Assembly: GCA_963666475.2 (NCBI GenBank) | Contig: CAXXJM010000001.1 | Span: 186,001-250,000, forward strand | Length of the DNA: 64,000 nucleotides | Direction of reading: 5' to 3' | Source: JBFHIZ01 sp963666475 | GTDB taxonomy: Bacteria; Bacillota; Clostridia; Lachnospirales; Lachnospiraceae | Notes under the pieces: generated by a model | What the model was told of the DNA's origin: nothing | Databases searched by the model: none | Seen by the model: the letters and a program-made list of their open reading frames with translations, nothing else | Shown: positions 44,268-54,611 of the stretch, in pieces | Layout of the letters: each line of letters opens with the position of its first letter | Position numbering within the stretch: position 1 is the stretch's first letter | Program-made: the position numbers and the translations under genes

Positions 44268-46412
44268 ATGAGTCAGAAAACAAATAACATGGCAAAGAAT
44301 CTGGTTAGACAGATGACTTTGGAAGAAAAGATTAGTCAAATGCTATATCAGTCACCAGCTATAGAAAGGCTTGGAATTCCAGATTATAACTGGTGGAACG
44401 AAGCTCTCCACGGAGTTGCAAGAGCTGGAGTTGCAACAGTTTTTCCACAAGCGATAGGTCTTGCAGCAAGCTTTGACAAGGAACTTCTTCTGCAGATTGC
44501 TGATGCTGTTTCTACGGAAGGTCGTGGTAAATTCAATGAATTTTCAAAACGCGGAGATCACGGTATATATAAAGGGTTGACTTTTTGGGCTCCTAACATA
44601 AATATTTTTCGTGATCCGAGATGGGGTAGAGGTCATGAAACGTTTGGAGAAGATCCCGTTTTAACGGCAGAATTAGGATGCGCATATATAGAAGGTTTGC
44701 AAGGGGATGATTCGGAGCATTTGAAATCTGCTGCTTGCGCAAAACATTTTGCAGTTCATAGTGGTCCCGAAGCAATTCGACATGAGTTTGATGCAAGGGT
44801 CACGAAACGTGAATTGTATGATACTTACTTATATGCTTTTAAGAGATGTGTTAAAGTAGGAAATGTTGAAGCGGTTATGGGTGCTTATAACCGTGTGAAT
44901 GGTGAACCGGCATGTGGAAGTAAAACATTGCTAAAAGACATTTTACGAGATGAATGGGGTTTTAAGGGTCATGTGGTATCGGATTGTTGGGCAATCAAAG
45001 ACTTTCACGAAAATCATGGAGTGACAAAGAATGCAGTCGAATCTGCTGCATTGGCTGTGAACAATGGATGCGATCTGAATTGTGGAAATATGTTTTTGTT
45101 CTTAAAGAAAGCGATTGAGGAAGGACTGATTCTTGAAGAGACGATTACTAATGCAGTGGAACGATTGATAGATGTAAGAATTAGATTGGGAATGATGAAG
45201 GATTACGCTTCTCCATATGATCAAATATCATATGATGTTGTGGAATCGAAGAAGCATGTGGAATTGTCTTTAGAGGCAGCGAAAAGAAGTACAGTATTAC
45301 TAAAGAATCAAAATTCTTTTCTTCCACTTGATAAAACGAAGTATAAAAAAATCGCGGTGATTGGACCGAATGCGAATTCAAGAGATGCACTAGTTGGAAA
45401 CTATATTGGCACATCATCACAATATATTACGCCCTTGGAAGGTATTCAAAAGTACTTAGGGGATGACATAAAAGTAAGTTACGCAGAAGGTTGCCATTTG
45501 TATCGAGAAAAGGTGGAATTTTTAGCTGAGCCAAAAGATCGTTTTGCAGAAGCTGTTATTGCTGCTGAACAGTCGGATCTGGTTATTCTTTGTTTAGGAA
45601 TGGATGCAACGATCGAAGGTGAAGAAGGGGATGCAGGAAATGAATATGCAAGTGGAGACAAGTTAGGACTGAAACTTCCAGGATTGCAAGAAGAACTAAT
45701 GGAGGCTGTTGCAAGAACGGGTAGACCGATCGTTCTTCTATTATCTGCTGGCAGTGCAATTGATCTTTCAAAAGCAAACGAATATTGCGAAGCTATAATG
45801 AACACGTGGTATCCAGGTGCCAGAGGAGGAAAGGCAATCGCAGAAATGTTGTTTGGAGAGTGCTCACCAAGTGGGAAATTACCAATTACATTTTACGCGA
45901 ATACAGAAGAATTGCCTGATTTTTGTGATTACAGCATGCATAATAGAACTTATCGCTACGCATACAACAATGTACAGTATCCTTTTGGATATGGACTTGG
46001 GTATTCCAAAATCATCTATCAGAACGCGACAGTAGAAATGAGAGAAAGTCATGTGACAGATTCTGTAAAAGTTACTGTTGAAGTAAAAAATATGGGATCA
46101 TATTCTATCCATGAAAGTGTGCAGGTGTATGTAAAGTTCCTAGAGGCTAATGATTATGAACCTGGATATCAATTAAAGAGTTTTAAAACTGTACATCTCA
46201 AGACAGGAGAAGTAAAAAAAATTGATATGGAATTGAATCCTAGAGATTTCGCATACATAACAGAAAATGGAAGATGTGTCGTAAGGCCTGGAGAGTATTG
46301 TGTTTCTATCGGTGGACAGCAACCGGATGAATTGAGTAGGAAATTAACAGGCGAAGAAGTAGATTTATTTTTTATAAGGAAATATGGGGAGAAAATTGAA
46401 GTTGAATACTAG
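44268..46412 (+). CDS. GH3 xylan 1,4-beta-xylosidase type
   Basis: 714 residues, no signal peptide, GATGAGG site upstream. The N-terminus shows YNWWNEALHGVARAG and WAPNINIFRDPRWGRGHETF, typical of the GH3 beta-xylosidase/arabinosidase branch. Nucleophile D239 lies in HVVSDCWAIKD. The alpha/beta sandwich domain has EGEEGDAGNEYASGDKLGL near the expected acid/base, and a fibronectin-III-like domain begins at YPFGYGLGYSKI. It would release xylose from short xylo-oligosaccharides in the cytoplasm. It lies 24 bp after a GH43 gene and 35 bp before GH115, in one operon. Confidence 0.93.
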   Translation: MSQKTNNMAKNLVRQMTLEEKISQMLYQSPAIERLGIPDYNWWNEALHGVARAGVATVFPQAIGLAASFDKELLLQIADAVSTEGRGKFNEFSKRGDHGIYKGLTFWAPNINIFRDPRWGRGHETFGEDPVLTAELGCAYIEGLQGDDSEHLKSAACAKHFAVHSGPEAIRHEFDARVTKRELYDTYLYAFKRCVKVGNVEAVMGAYNRVNGEPACGSKTLLKDILRDEWGFKGHVVSDCWAIKDFHENHGVTKNAVESAALAVNNGCDLNCGNMFLFLKKAIEEGLILEETITNAVERLIDVRIRLGMMKDYASPYDQISYDVVESKKHVELSLEAAKRSTVLLKNQNSFLPLDKTKYKKIAVIGPNANSRDALVGNYIGTSSQYITPLEGIQKYLGDDIKVSYAEGCHLYREKVEFLAEPKDRFAEAVIAAEQSDLVILCLGMDATIEGEEGDAGNEYASGDKLGLKLPGLQEELMEAVARTGRPIVLLLSAGSAIDLSKANEYCEAIMNTWYPGARGGKAIAEMLFGECSPSGKLPITFYANTEELPDFCDYSMHNRTYRYAYNNVQYPFGYGLGYSKIIYQNATVEMRESHVTDSVKVTVEVKNMGSYSIHESVQVYVKFLEANDYEPGYQLKSFKTVHLKTGEVKKIDMELNPRDFAYITENGRCVVRPGEYCVSIGGQQPDELSRKLTGEEVDLFFIRKYGEKIEVEY

Positions 46413-46447
46413 AATCATTCAGAAAAGTGAGAGAGGTGGAGAAGCTC

Positions 46448-49303
46448 ATGAAAAAGATGGTGATTGCAAGTGATATCGAGAGTTTTTCGATTATTGTTGA
46501 GAGAGACGCATACGTAGGCGTTAAGAAAATAGCTAAGAAAGCTGCAACAGATTTTTTAGAAGTATTAGGGAAGAGGCCAGAAATTGTTGATGAAACAAAG
46601 AAGACGAAATCTAAGGTCATTTTATTTGCAACAGTAGGAAAAAGTAAAATAGTACAGGAGCTTGAAGAGAAGAAGTTCATCGAGCTGGAAGCCATCAATG
46701 GGAAAAATGAAGTGTTTGGAATCTTTCTTGTAGAAAATCCATGGGAAGAAGTGGAGCAGGCACTTGTTGTGTGCGGTAGCGACAAACGAGGAACGATATA
46801 CGGAATTTTTCATTTGTCGGAAAGAATTGGTGTGAGCCCTCTCGTCTATTGGGGAGATGTGCCTCCTGTGAAGCAAGATCGAATCGTGTTCGATAATACG
46901 ATAGAGATGGTTTCGAAAGAACCATCGGTTCGTTATCGTGGATTTTTTATTAATGATGAATGGCCGTGTTTCGGGAACTGGTGTTATGAGCATTTTGGCG
47001 GATTTAATGTAAACATGTACGATCATGTTTTTGAGTTGTTGCTTCGTTTGAAAGGAAATTATCTTTGGCCTGCGATGTGGACTTCATCGTTCTCGTTGGA
47101 TGGGCCAGGAGAAGACAATGCGAGACTTGCGGATGAATATGGCATTGTTATGGGGACATCTCATCATGAACCATGTATGAGGGCAAGTGAAGAATGGGAT
47201 ATTTTTAAGGGCGTAGATTCGATTTATGGTTCGGCTTGGGATTATACAATCAATAAACCAGGTTTGTTGGAGTATTGGAAGGACGCTTTGATACGAAGTA
47301 GTAAATATGAGAATATCGTTACGATTGGAATGCGAGGTGAGCGAGACAGTCAATTGCAGGGAACGAATACTTTGGCAGAAAACATTGAAATCTTGAAGGA
47401 TATCATTACTAATCAAGACAAATTGATTCGCCATTATGCAGATACTATAGAACATCAAGTGCCAAGGTTACTGGCAGTTTATAAAGAAGTGGAGCGTTAT
47501 TTCTATGGAGATGATAAAACGCAAGGTTTAAAAGATTGGCAGGGGCTTGATAGTACGATTTTAATGCTTTGTGATGATAATTTCGGGCATATGAGATTTC
47601 TTCCAGATAAAAAAATGCGAGAGCATAAAGGGGGATATGGTATGTACTATCATCTGGATTATCATGGGGGACCGGTGTCATATGAATGGATTAATACTAC
47701 GCCACTGATAAGCATTTGGGAACAAATGACAGAAGCATATGAATATGGTGTTAGAGAAGTCTGGATGGTAAATGTCGGTGACTTAAAAGGAAATGAATTT
47801 CCTTTGTCATATTTTATGGATCTTGCGTATAACTATGAACAATGGGGAATAGGGGCATTAAACAGCACGAATTCTTACACTGAGAAGTGGGTTAGAACAC
47901 AGTTCGGAGCTGAGCTTTTGGAGGATGAGATTGTTGAAATTGCAAATGTGTTAACGGAAAGCGTTCAATTGGTAAGTCTGCGCAGACCAGAGGCGTTGAA
48001 TAGTCAAACTTTTCATCCTGTGAATTATATGGAAGGCAATCGAATGCTCACAAGGGTTCGTGAGCTGATCAACAAATCTTTATTGATAAATAATAAGTTA
48101 TCATCAAGGAATAAGAACATTTACTATAGCTTGATAGAACGTTCCTTACAATGTGGAATGAATCTGTTGGAAATGCAGATTTGTGCAGGAATGAATGAAC
48201 ACTTTGCAAGACAAGGAAAGATCGTCGCAAATAAGTACCGAGATATCGTTAGAAATGCAATAAAATATGACCGGGAATTGTCTGAAAAGTATGAGAAATC
48301 TTTTTCTGGCAAGTGGAAAGGTATGGAATTAGAGCACCATATTGGTTTCACAAAGTGGAATGAGGATGGCTGTAGATATCCTCTTCAAATTTCTGTTGAA
48401 CCATTTAGTTCACCGCGTATGATTGTATCAAGATGTGATTCGGAGAAGATTGCAACAAAAAACTATGGAACTCCTGACCGAATTGTAATAGATGATTTTG
48501 AGACTGGATTTGCAGACTATGTTGATCTGGAAATCGCAAATGATGGAATTGGAAGTTTTGTTTGTGAAGTAATAAATGATGAGTGCCCTTGGATTTGTTT
48601 GTCATGGAGGGAAAAACAAGTATTTGAACAAGAAATTCTTCGTATTTCCTGTAAGCGGGAAATGTTATCCAATCAGGTTCAAACACATTCATTGATACTT
48701 GTGAAAGGAGATACAAAGATAGAAGTTGTTGTTTCAGGGAAGAATCACATTACTAGCCAAAAAAAACCAATGATTTTTTGTGAAGAACACGGGATTGTTT
48801 CAATGAATGCATCTCATTATTATCGCGTATTTCCTACTTGTTCAGGGGAATGGAAGGTTTTGGAAAATTATGGGAAAATTGGATGTGGATTGAAAGTGTT
48901 CCCTGTGACTGAAGATTTCAAGTTGGGATATGGTCCAATCGCAGAATATCGTTTTATTATAGAAAAATCGGATAATTATTACATTGAAGTCTGGTCAGCG
49001 CCACTGAATCCTAAAAGACCTTCGAACCGAATGCGTTATGGCATTTGTGTGAATAATGAAGAACCTAAAATCATGTCCTCTGTTAGTGATAACTATGAAG
49101 CCGGAGAACCGTCAAATCATGAATGGAGCGAGGGGGTAATCAATCAGATTCGAAAGAATCGAACTCGATTTTATTTGAACAAGGGAGAAAATCGAATATC
49201 CATTCAGGCAGTGGATACTACGTTCGTATTGGAGAAGTTGATTGTTTTTCGAGATGATCTGCCAGAGTCTTATTTGGGGCCAATAGAAAGCAGTCACAGT
49301 TAA
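46448..49303 (+). CDS. GH115 xylan alpha-glucuronidase, intracellular
   Basis: 951 residues from ATG 46448 (GGTGGAG site; a GTG seven codons earlier lacks one). Four-domain GH115 architecture: N-terminal alpha/beta domain with YGIFHLSERIGVSPLVYWGD, the catalytic barrel with RGFFINDEWPCFGNWCYEHF, LKGNYLWPAMWTSSFS and VTIGMRGERDSQL, a helical region, and a C-terminal beta domain. GH115 enzymes remove (4-O-methyl)-glucuronic acid from both internal and terminal xylose residues. There is no signal peptide, so it acts on imported aldouronic acids. It ends 13 bp before a shared leader into the YesM-type kinase gene. Confidence 0.95.
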   Translation: MKKMVIASDIESFSIIVERDAYVGVKKIAKKAATDFLEVLGKRPEIVDETKKTKSKVILFATVGKSKIVQELEEKKFIELEAINGKNEVFGIFLVENPWEEVEQALVVCGSDKRGTIYGIFHLSERIGVSPLVYWGDVPPVKQDRIVFDNTIEMVSKEPSVRYRGFFINDEWPCFGNWCYEHFGGFNVNMYDHVFELLLRLKGNYLWPAMWTSSFSLDGPGEDNARLADEYGIVMGTSHHEPCMRASEEWDIFKGVDSIYGSAWDYTINKPGLLEYWKDALIRSSKYENIVTIGMRGERDSQLQGTNTLAENIEILKDIITNQDKLIRHYADTIEHQVPRLLAVYKEVERYFYGDDKTQGLKDWQGLDSTILMLCDDNFGHMRFLPDKKMREHKGGYGMYYHLDYHGGPVSYEWINTTPLISIWEQMTEAYEYGVREVWMVNVGDLKGNEFPLSYFMDLAYNYEQWGIGALNSTNSYTEKWVRTQFGAELLEDEIVEIANVLTESVQLVSLRRPEALNSQTFHPVNYMEGNRMLTRVRELINKSLLINNKLSSRNKNIYYSLIERSLQCGMNLLEMQICAGMNEHFARQGKIVANKYRDIVRNAIKYDRELSEKYEKSFSGKWKGMELEHHIGFTKWNEDGCRYPLQISVEPFSSPRMIVSRCDSEKIATKNYGTPDRIVIDDFETGFADYVDLEIANDGIGSFVCEVINDECPWICLSWREKQVFEQEILRISCKREMLSNQVQTHSLILVKGDTKIEVVVSGKNHITSQKKPMIFCEEHGIVSMNASHYYRVFPTCSGEWKVLENYGKIGCGLKVFPVTEDFKLGYGPIAEYRFIIEKSDNYYIEVWSAPLNPKRPSNRMRYGICVNNEEPKIMSSVSDNYEAGEPSNHEWSEGVINQIRKNRTRFYLNKGENRISIQAVDTTFVLEKLIVFRDDLPESYLGPIESSHS

Positions 49304-49343
49304 AGAATTAAATGATTTGTTTTTTTATGACAGGAGGTGCAAA

Positions 49344-51125
49344 ATGAGAAGATTGCTCGGGTCGCTCGATAAACTAATTGATGATTTCAGTATCAAAAAA
49401 AAATTTCTTTTTTTCTATATCATATGCGTCCTGTTCCCTTTGATTCTTACGGACAGTGTGGTCATATATAGTGTTGTACATGCGGAACAAGAATCGAAAA
49501 GGCATGCAATGGAAAGCATAGCAAGCGCCGTGCAATATAGTTTTCAAAGTAGTGTCAATCGTGGTTCGGAAATAGCGAGAAGTATATATATGAACAAATA
49601 TATTGATTCGTTTTTAAATGAAGAATACGAAGATCCACTTGATTACTATAATAGCTATTTGGACTTTTACAAGGATACTTTATTGGGAAATATTGTCGGA
49701 ATTGACAATACTATAATAACAATGTATAGCGATAATAACACAATTATTAATGGAAATGAGTTCAAACGAATAACAAGCATAAAGGATAGTTCATGGTACA
49801 ATTATTTGGAAAGCATAGATGAAGACCAGGTCTTGTTTTTTGATTATGATGATACTAAGATTCCGTCGATTGAGGCAAAAAGAAAAATCTTATTTATTCA
49901 GAGACTGAATTATTATAAGTTTGAAGCTCGAGAAAAGGTGTTAAAAATAGAGTTGGATTATAGTACGGTCATCAGAAATTTAACGAAAATGAATTTTGAT
50001 TCAACAGTGTATATATGTAGTAATGGGAGAATTTTGCTTTCGAATGGTAAATTTGGCAATGTTGGGAAAGATTATGACGATTTCACTGAGCAGAATAAGG
50101 TGGGTTATTCCCAGGAAATGAATCTCTATGGAATGGATTGCTCAATTATAGTATTAAAGCCCAAATTTGAAATTACGAAAGAAATAATCAAAAATATACC
50201 TCTAATTATATTATTGATCACCATTAATACAGTATTTCCATACATCCTCGTAATTCGATTTAATAAATCATTTACGGAACGAGTTGGTGAACTCAGTGAA
50301 GTGTTTAAGAAAGTAGATAGCGAGAATTTGACTGAGATAACATATGCACGTGGAAAAGATGAAATTGGAAGTCTGATGCGTAACTATAACCGAATGGTCG
50401 CAAGAATAAACGCGCTGATTCAGATTGTATATATCAATCGAATAAAAGAACAAGAAATGACTGTTGCCAGACAAAATGCGGAATTACTTGCACTACATAG
50501 TCAGATAAACCCACATTTTCTTTTTAATGCCTTGGAAAGTATCCGAATGCACAGTGTACTCAAACGAGAGAATGAGACAGCGGATATGGTGGAAAAATTA
50601 TCAATCATGCAAAGACAATATGTTGAATGGGGAAATGATCTGGTAGATATTTCGAAAGAACTGGATTTTGTTAGAGCATATTTAGGGTTGCAAAAGTATC
50701 GTTTCGGTGACCGGCTGTCTTTTGATATCCAGATAGAAGAAGAATGTAATAATTACTGTGTACCAAAACTATCCCTCGTTACTTTTGTTGAAAATTCATG
50801 TATTCACGGAATAGAAAGTAAAGCGACAGCAGGATGGATATTTGTAAGGGTTTACAAGAAAGACAATGATTTGTGCATGGAGATTGAAGATACTGGGATA
50901 GGGATGTCTGAACCTATGATGAATGATTTTGTGAAAAGGATGAATCATGCGAATATTGATATGCTAAAAGATCAAGGTCGAGTGGGAATTGTGAATGCAT
51001 GTCTTCGTTTAAAAATGATTACAGAAGACAACGTGAGATTCGAACTCGAAGGAGAAATGGGAAGTGGTCTAATTGTGTTGATAAACATTCCGCTACGTTA
51101 TTTGACATTACAAGAAAGGAGTTAA
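49344..51125 (+). CDS. YesM-type sensor histidine kinase
   Basis: 593 residues; ATG 49344 follows CAGGAGGTGC. First membrane segment at about 22-45, an extracellular double-Cache-like sensor (about 45-285), second membrane segment near 288-312, HAMP, then the His_kinase domain with H391 in SQINPHFLFNALESI. A HATPase_c domain follows, with VENSCIHGIE (N box) and DTGIGMS (G1 box). With the next gene it forms a YesM/YesN-type system, which in Firmicutes senses plant cell-wall oligosaccharides and turns on adjacent ABC-transporter genes. The inducing sugar is likely a xylo-oligosaccharide; that is inferred. Confidence 0.93.
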   Translation: MRRLLGSLDKLIDDFSIKKKFLFFYIICVLFPLILTDSVVIYSVVHAEQESKRHAMESIASAVQYSFQSSVNRGSEIARSIYMNKYIDSFLNEEYEDPLDYYNSYLDFYKDTLLGNIVGIDNTIITMYSDNNTIINGNEFKRITSIKDSSWYNYLESIDEDQVLFFDYDDTKIPSIEAKRKILFIQRLNYYKFEAREKVLKIELDYSTVIRNLTKMNFDSTVYICSNGRILLSNGKFGNVGKDYDDFTEQNKVGYSQEMNLYGMDCSIIVLKPKFEITKEIIKNIPLIILLITINTVFPYILVIRFNKSFTERVGELSEVFKKVDSENLTEITYARGKDEIGSLMRNYNRMVARINALIQIVYINRIKEQEMTVARQNAELLALHSQINPHFLFNALESIRMHSVLKRENETADMVEKLSIMQRQYVEWGNDLVDISKELDFVRAYLGLQKYRFGDRLSFDIQIEEECNNYCVPKLSLVTFVENSCIHGIESKATAGWIFVRVYKKDNDLCMEIEDTGIGMSEPMMNDFVKRMNHANIDMLKDQGRVGIVNACLRLKMITEDNVRFELEGEMGSGLIVLINIPLRYLTLQERS

Positions 51126-51126
51126 T

Positions 51127-52761
51127 ATGTTTAAGGTACTACTAGTTGATGATGAACCGTTTATTTTGCAAGGATTAGAAATGTTAATTGATTGGTCAAA
51201 AGAAGGATTTGAAATTGTTGCAACTGCGTCAAATGGGTTAGAAGCAATCAATATTCTAGAGAACCAGAAAGTGGATCTGATTATTACAGATGTAAATATG
51301 CCTGTTTTGTCAGGGTTTGATCTTCTTGAAGAGATTCGTGAGAAAAAACTTTCGAATGCACATTTTGTAATTTTAAGTGGGCATGCAGATTTTGTGTATG
51401 CACAGAATGCAATTCGTAACAATTGTGTTGATTATATTTTGAAACCAATTGAAAGAGAGAGTTTGATCAAAGTGCTAACTAAAATTACCAAAATGAATGA
51501 TAACTTGGAGAATAGTTTGCATACAGATGGAAAAATGGAAAGAGCGTACCTTGCAAGAAATCTGATATCAGTAGTAACTGGAAAGTTTGATAATTTGAAC
51601 TTGGAGTATATAAAGAATCACTTGAAACTTTCTGAGGGTGTTCGATATATTGAGATTGAACTCGATAGTATGAAATTAAATGATAAATGTAAGGATGATG
51701 ATAAGATTACTGACGAGGAAAAAAGAAGTTTTCAAAGAATCCTTTTTAGTGCCTGTTTGGAGTTTTTAAAAACAAAACAAAATCATTGCGTATTTGATGT
51801 TTCAAGACATGAGAATATATATGATATTGGACTCGTATATTGTGATTTTATGGCGGAAGAGCACAACGAATCAGAAGAGGAGTACATCGAGAATTTTTAT
51901 GATTATCTATGTCAAGTTACGAATTTACCAATCACGATAATAGTTGGGAAAAAAGTTAAAGACATCTCTCAAATATCTAAATCTTATGGAACAGCAAGTA
52001 TGTTACGTTCGTTCCAGGGATTTCGAGAAAGAAAAAACATATATTATTATGAAAATGAAGCACAAGTAAAGGGTGGTGGTATTCTTTTATGTAAAAAAAG
52101 CATTGATGAGTTATTGCGTGAAATCGAACATAATAATCATTCAAATATCATAAAAAGTGTAGATCGTTTTTTCGACGAAATGCAACAAATGGGAGTTGTT
52201 GGGGAGTGCATGACATTGAATATTAATTACTTGCTGTTTCAACTCATTCATTTGGCTTCCATTCAGGACAAGTATGTGAATCAAGAAGAAATTTTTCGCA
52301 TGATTAGCGAGAGTTCATTTGATGAAGGAATTATTCGGGGGAGTAAAGCCCATTTGAGAAACTTTGCATGTAAATATGGTGACTATATGACTCAATTAAG
52401 GAACAATGTTTCTAGAGGTGTTTTGCTGAATATAGAAAATGAGATTCAGGAAAACTATGCTACAAATTTAACATTGAAAAGTTTAAGTGAAAAATATTAT
52501 GTGAATAGTGCATATTTAGGTCAGCTTTTTCGAAAAAAATACGGATGCTCATTTAAAGATTACTTGAATCAATATCGTTTGGAACAGGCGGCTACACTTT
52601 TGGTACGTACTGATAAAAAAATATATCAAATTGCTGAAGACGTAGGATATCACGATCAGGATTATTTCATTAATCGGTTCATATTATTAAAAGGATGCAC
52701 TCCGGCAAGGTATCGTAAGCAGACATGTTCTTGTAATTATGACATCTATAGTTTGACATGA
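51127..52761 (+). CDS. YesN-type AraC response regulator
   Basis: 544 residues starting one base after the kinase stop, with AAAGGAG inside the end of the kinase gene. Receiver domain at 1-120 with DDEP and phospho-acceptor D55 in IITDVNMPVLSG; Lys in DYILKPIE. A long middle region without a recognised fold (about 130-430) is usual in this family. The C-terminal double HTH (SEKYYVNSAYLGQLFRKKYG, then KIYQIAEDVGYHDQDYFI and GCTPARYRKQ) binds DNA. It probably activates the solute-binding protein and permease genes that start 77 bp downstream. Confidence 0.93.
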   Translation: MFKVLLVDDEPFILQGLEMLIDWSKEGFEIVATASNGLEAINILENQKVDLIITDVNMPVLSGFDLLEEIREKKLSNAHFVILSGHADFVYAQNAIRNNCVDYILKPIERESLIKVLTKITKMNDNLENSLHTDGKMERAYLARNLISVVTGKFDNLNLEYIKNHLKLSEGVRYIEIELDSMKLNDKCKDDDKITDEEKRSFQRILFSACLEFLKTKQNHCVFDVSRHENIYDIGLVYCDFMAEEHNESEEEYIENFYDYLCQVTNLPITIIVGKKVKDISQISKSYGTASMLRSFQGFRERKNIYYYENEAQVKGGGILLCKKSIDELLREIEHNNHSNIIKSVDRFFDEMQQMGVVGECMTLNINYLLFQLIHLASIQDKYVNQEEIFRMISESSFDEGIIRGSKAHLRNFACKYGDYMTQLRNNVSRGVLLNIENEIQENYATNLTLKSLSEKYYVNSAYLGQLFRKKYGCSFKDYLNQYRLEQAATLLVRTDKKIYQIAEDVGYHDQDYFINRFILLKGCTPARYRKQTCSCNYDIYSLT

Positions 52762-52837
52762 TTTTTCATATAGTTGGACTGGTACCATTAATTATCTATT
52801 TTTGCTAAAATAAAGATACAAAAAAAGGAGGGTACAT

Positions 52838-54541
52838 ATGAAAAAGAACAAAATTGTAAGTTTGTTATTGGTAACTGCAATGACGGCATTATTGGTTACT
52901 GGATGTTCAAACGATACAAACAGTACAAGCAGTACAAAAAACGGCGGTAATGGGGATTCGGCTACTGAAACAAATGCAACTAAAGAATTCACGGCATTTT
53001 TTGCGGTACCAGGATCTGAGTTGAATGATGATAATGAGATTCAATCAATTATCGCAGAAAAGACAGGGGTATCTGTAAAGGAAGTTTGGCTGACAGGCCA
53101 AACTGCAGAAGAAGCAATCGGAACGCTAGTAGCGGGTGGTGAATATCCAGACTTTATCGACGGCGGTGACGGTGAACAGCAGTTGTACGAAGCGGGCGCA
53201 TTAGTGGCTTTGGATGATTATCTTGATAAATATCCAAACATTAAGAATTTCTTCACTACGCAGCAGTGGGAAGCCTTGAGACAGGATGATGGACATATCT
53301 ACTGGATTCCACAGTTCAGCAATATCAAAGGTGAAGAGAAAACCTGTACTCACAATGACGAGGCTTTTTGGATTCAGACAAGAGTTTTGGAATGGGCAGG
53401 ATATCCGGAAATCAAAACAATGGATGCTTATTTCGATTTGATTGAAAGCTACAACGAAGCAAACCCTACACTTGAAGATGGAACTGAAAATATTCCATAC
53501 ACCATACTCTGTGATGACTGGCGTTATTTCTGCTTGGAGAATGCTCCACAGTTCCTTGACGGATATCCAAATGATGGATGTTGTATGGTTGATCCTGTTA
53601 CACTTGAAGTAATCGACTACAACACGACAGATACTGCGATTGCTTACTTCAAAAAATTAAATGAAGAATATCAAAAAGGTATAGTAGATGCTGAATCATT
53701 CACACAGACATACGATGAATACATTGCAAAAATCTCTACAGGTCGTGTGTTAGGTATGATTGATCAATGGTGGGATTTTGCATACACCGCTGGAGATGCA
53801 ATCAAACAAGCGGGTCTTGACGAACAGGGTTGTGAATATGTTCCACTTCCTATTACCATTAGTGAAGATGTTCAAAATCAATGGCATTGTTCGGGTGGTG
53901 TACTTAACGTTGCTAGTGGGCTTTCTGTCACAACAAGTTGTGAAGATGTTGAAGGCGCATTGCAGTTCGTGAACGATTTACTTGGACAAGAAATTCACGA
54001 TCTTCGTTTCTGGGGTGTTGAAGACGTAGATTATTTCGTAGATGAAAGCGACGAATATCATCGTAACGAGGAAATGAGAACAAATTGTGCAGATGCTACT
54101 TATAAAGCAGCTCACATTTGTACATATTCGTATTTCCCACAGTATTCAGGTACTAGTGATGATGGAATTAATGCAAATAAACCAGAAGGACAAGGAAGTG
54201 AGTTCTATGATGGGCTTAGTGACAACTTAAAAGAATGTTTTGCAGCTTATGGATGCGAAACTTATGTGGACATGATTGGAACAGTAGAAGCACCTGGTTC
54301 ATGGTATCCAATGTGGTCATTCTCTGGTACATTAACTACTGCTTCTGAAGGTGGTCTTGCAAATACTAAAATTACTGAGGTAAAACATGAATATCTTCCA
54401 AGAGTCGTAATGGCGGATGATTTTGAAGCTGCATGGTTAAATTACATGGAAGTATATGAAGAATGTAATCCTCAGGCATATCTTGATGAGCTACAGACTG
54501 AAGTTACTCGAAGAGTTACTGAAGCAGCAAAATATGAATAA
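52838..54541 (+). CDS. ABC-transporter sugar-binding lipoprotein (LplA-like)
   Basis: 567 residues, a lipoprotein with lipobox VTGC (Cys23) and a Ser/Thr/Asn-rich linker, AAAGGAGGG site. The mature protein has the periplasmic-binding-protein type 2 pattern of LplA/YtcQ-like proteins: EFTAFFAVPGSELNDDNEIQ, NFFTTQQWEALRQDDGHIYW and a Trp-rich cleft. It would capture xylo-oligosaccharides at the cell surface for the two permeases. The ATPase is not encoded here; such systems share a general MsmX-type ATPase. A hairpin at 54559-54595 after the gene likely stabilises its message. Sugar specificity is inferred from the neighbours. Confidence 0.93.
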   Translation: MKKNKIVSLLLVTAMTALLVTGCSNDTNSTSSTKNGGNGDSATETNATKEFTAFFAVPGSELNDDNEIQSIIAEKTGVSVKEVWLTGQTAEEAIGTLVAGGEYPDFIDGGDGEQQLYEAGALVALDDYLDKYPNIKNFFTTQQWEALRQDDGHIYWIPQFSNIKGEEKTCTHNDEAFWIQTRVLEWAGYPEIKTMDAYFDLIESYNEANPTLEDGTENIPYTILCDDWRYFCLENAPQFLDGYPNDGCCMVDPVTLEVIDYNTTDTAIAYFKKLNEEYQKGIVDAESFTQTYDEYIAKISTGRVLGMIDQWWDFAYTAGDAIKQAGLDEQGCEYVPLPITISEDVQNQWHCSGGVLNVASGLSVTTSCEDVEGALQFVNDLLGQEIHDLRFWGVEDVDYFVDESDEYHRNEEMRTNCADATYKAAHICTYSYFPQYSGTSDDGINANKPEGQGSEFYDGLSDNLKECFAAYGCETYVDMIGTVEAPGSWYPMWSFSGTLTTASEGGLANTKITEVKHEYLPRVVMADDFEAAWLNYMEVYEECNPQAYLDELQTEVTRRVTEAAKYE

Positions 54542-54558
54542 TCTATAATGTAAATTTC

Positions 54559-54595
54559 AAAACAGGCAGATGCAGATAATTCATCTGCCTGTTTT
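54559..54595 (+). terminator. Intra-operon hairpin after the binding-protein gene
   Basis: Perfect 14-bp stem (54559-54572 with 54582-54595; core ACAGGCAGATG) with a 9-nt loop, followed by only four T residues. It sits between the binding protein and the first permease and is likely a partial terminator or 3' stabiliser that makes binding protein outnumber permease. Confidence 0.7.
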
Positions 54596-54611
54596 AAGAA
54601 GGAGTAATGAT

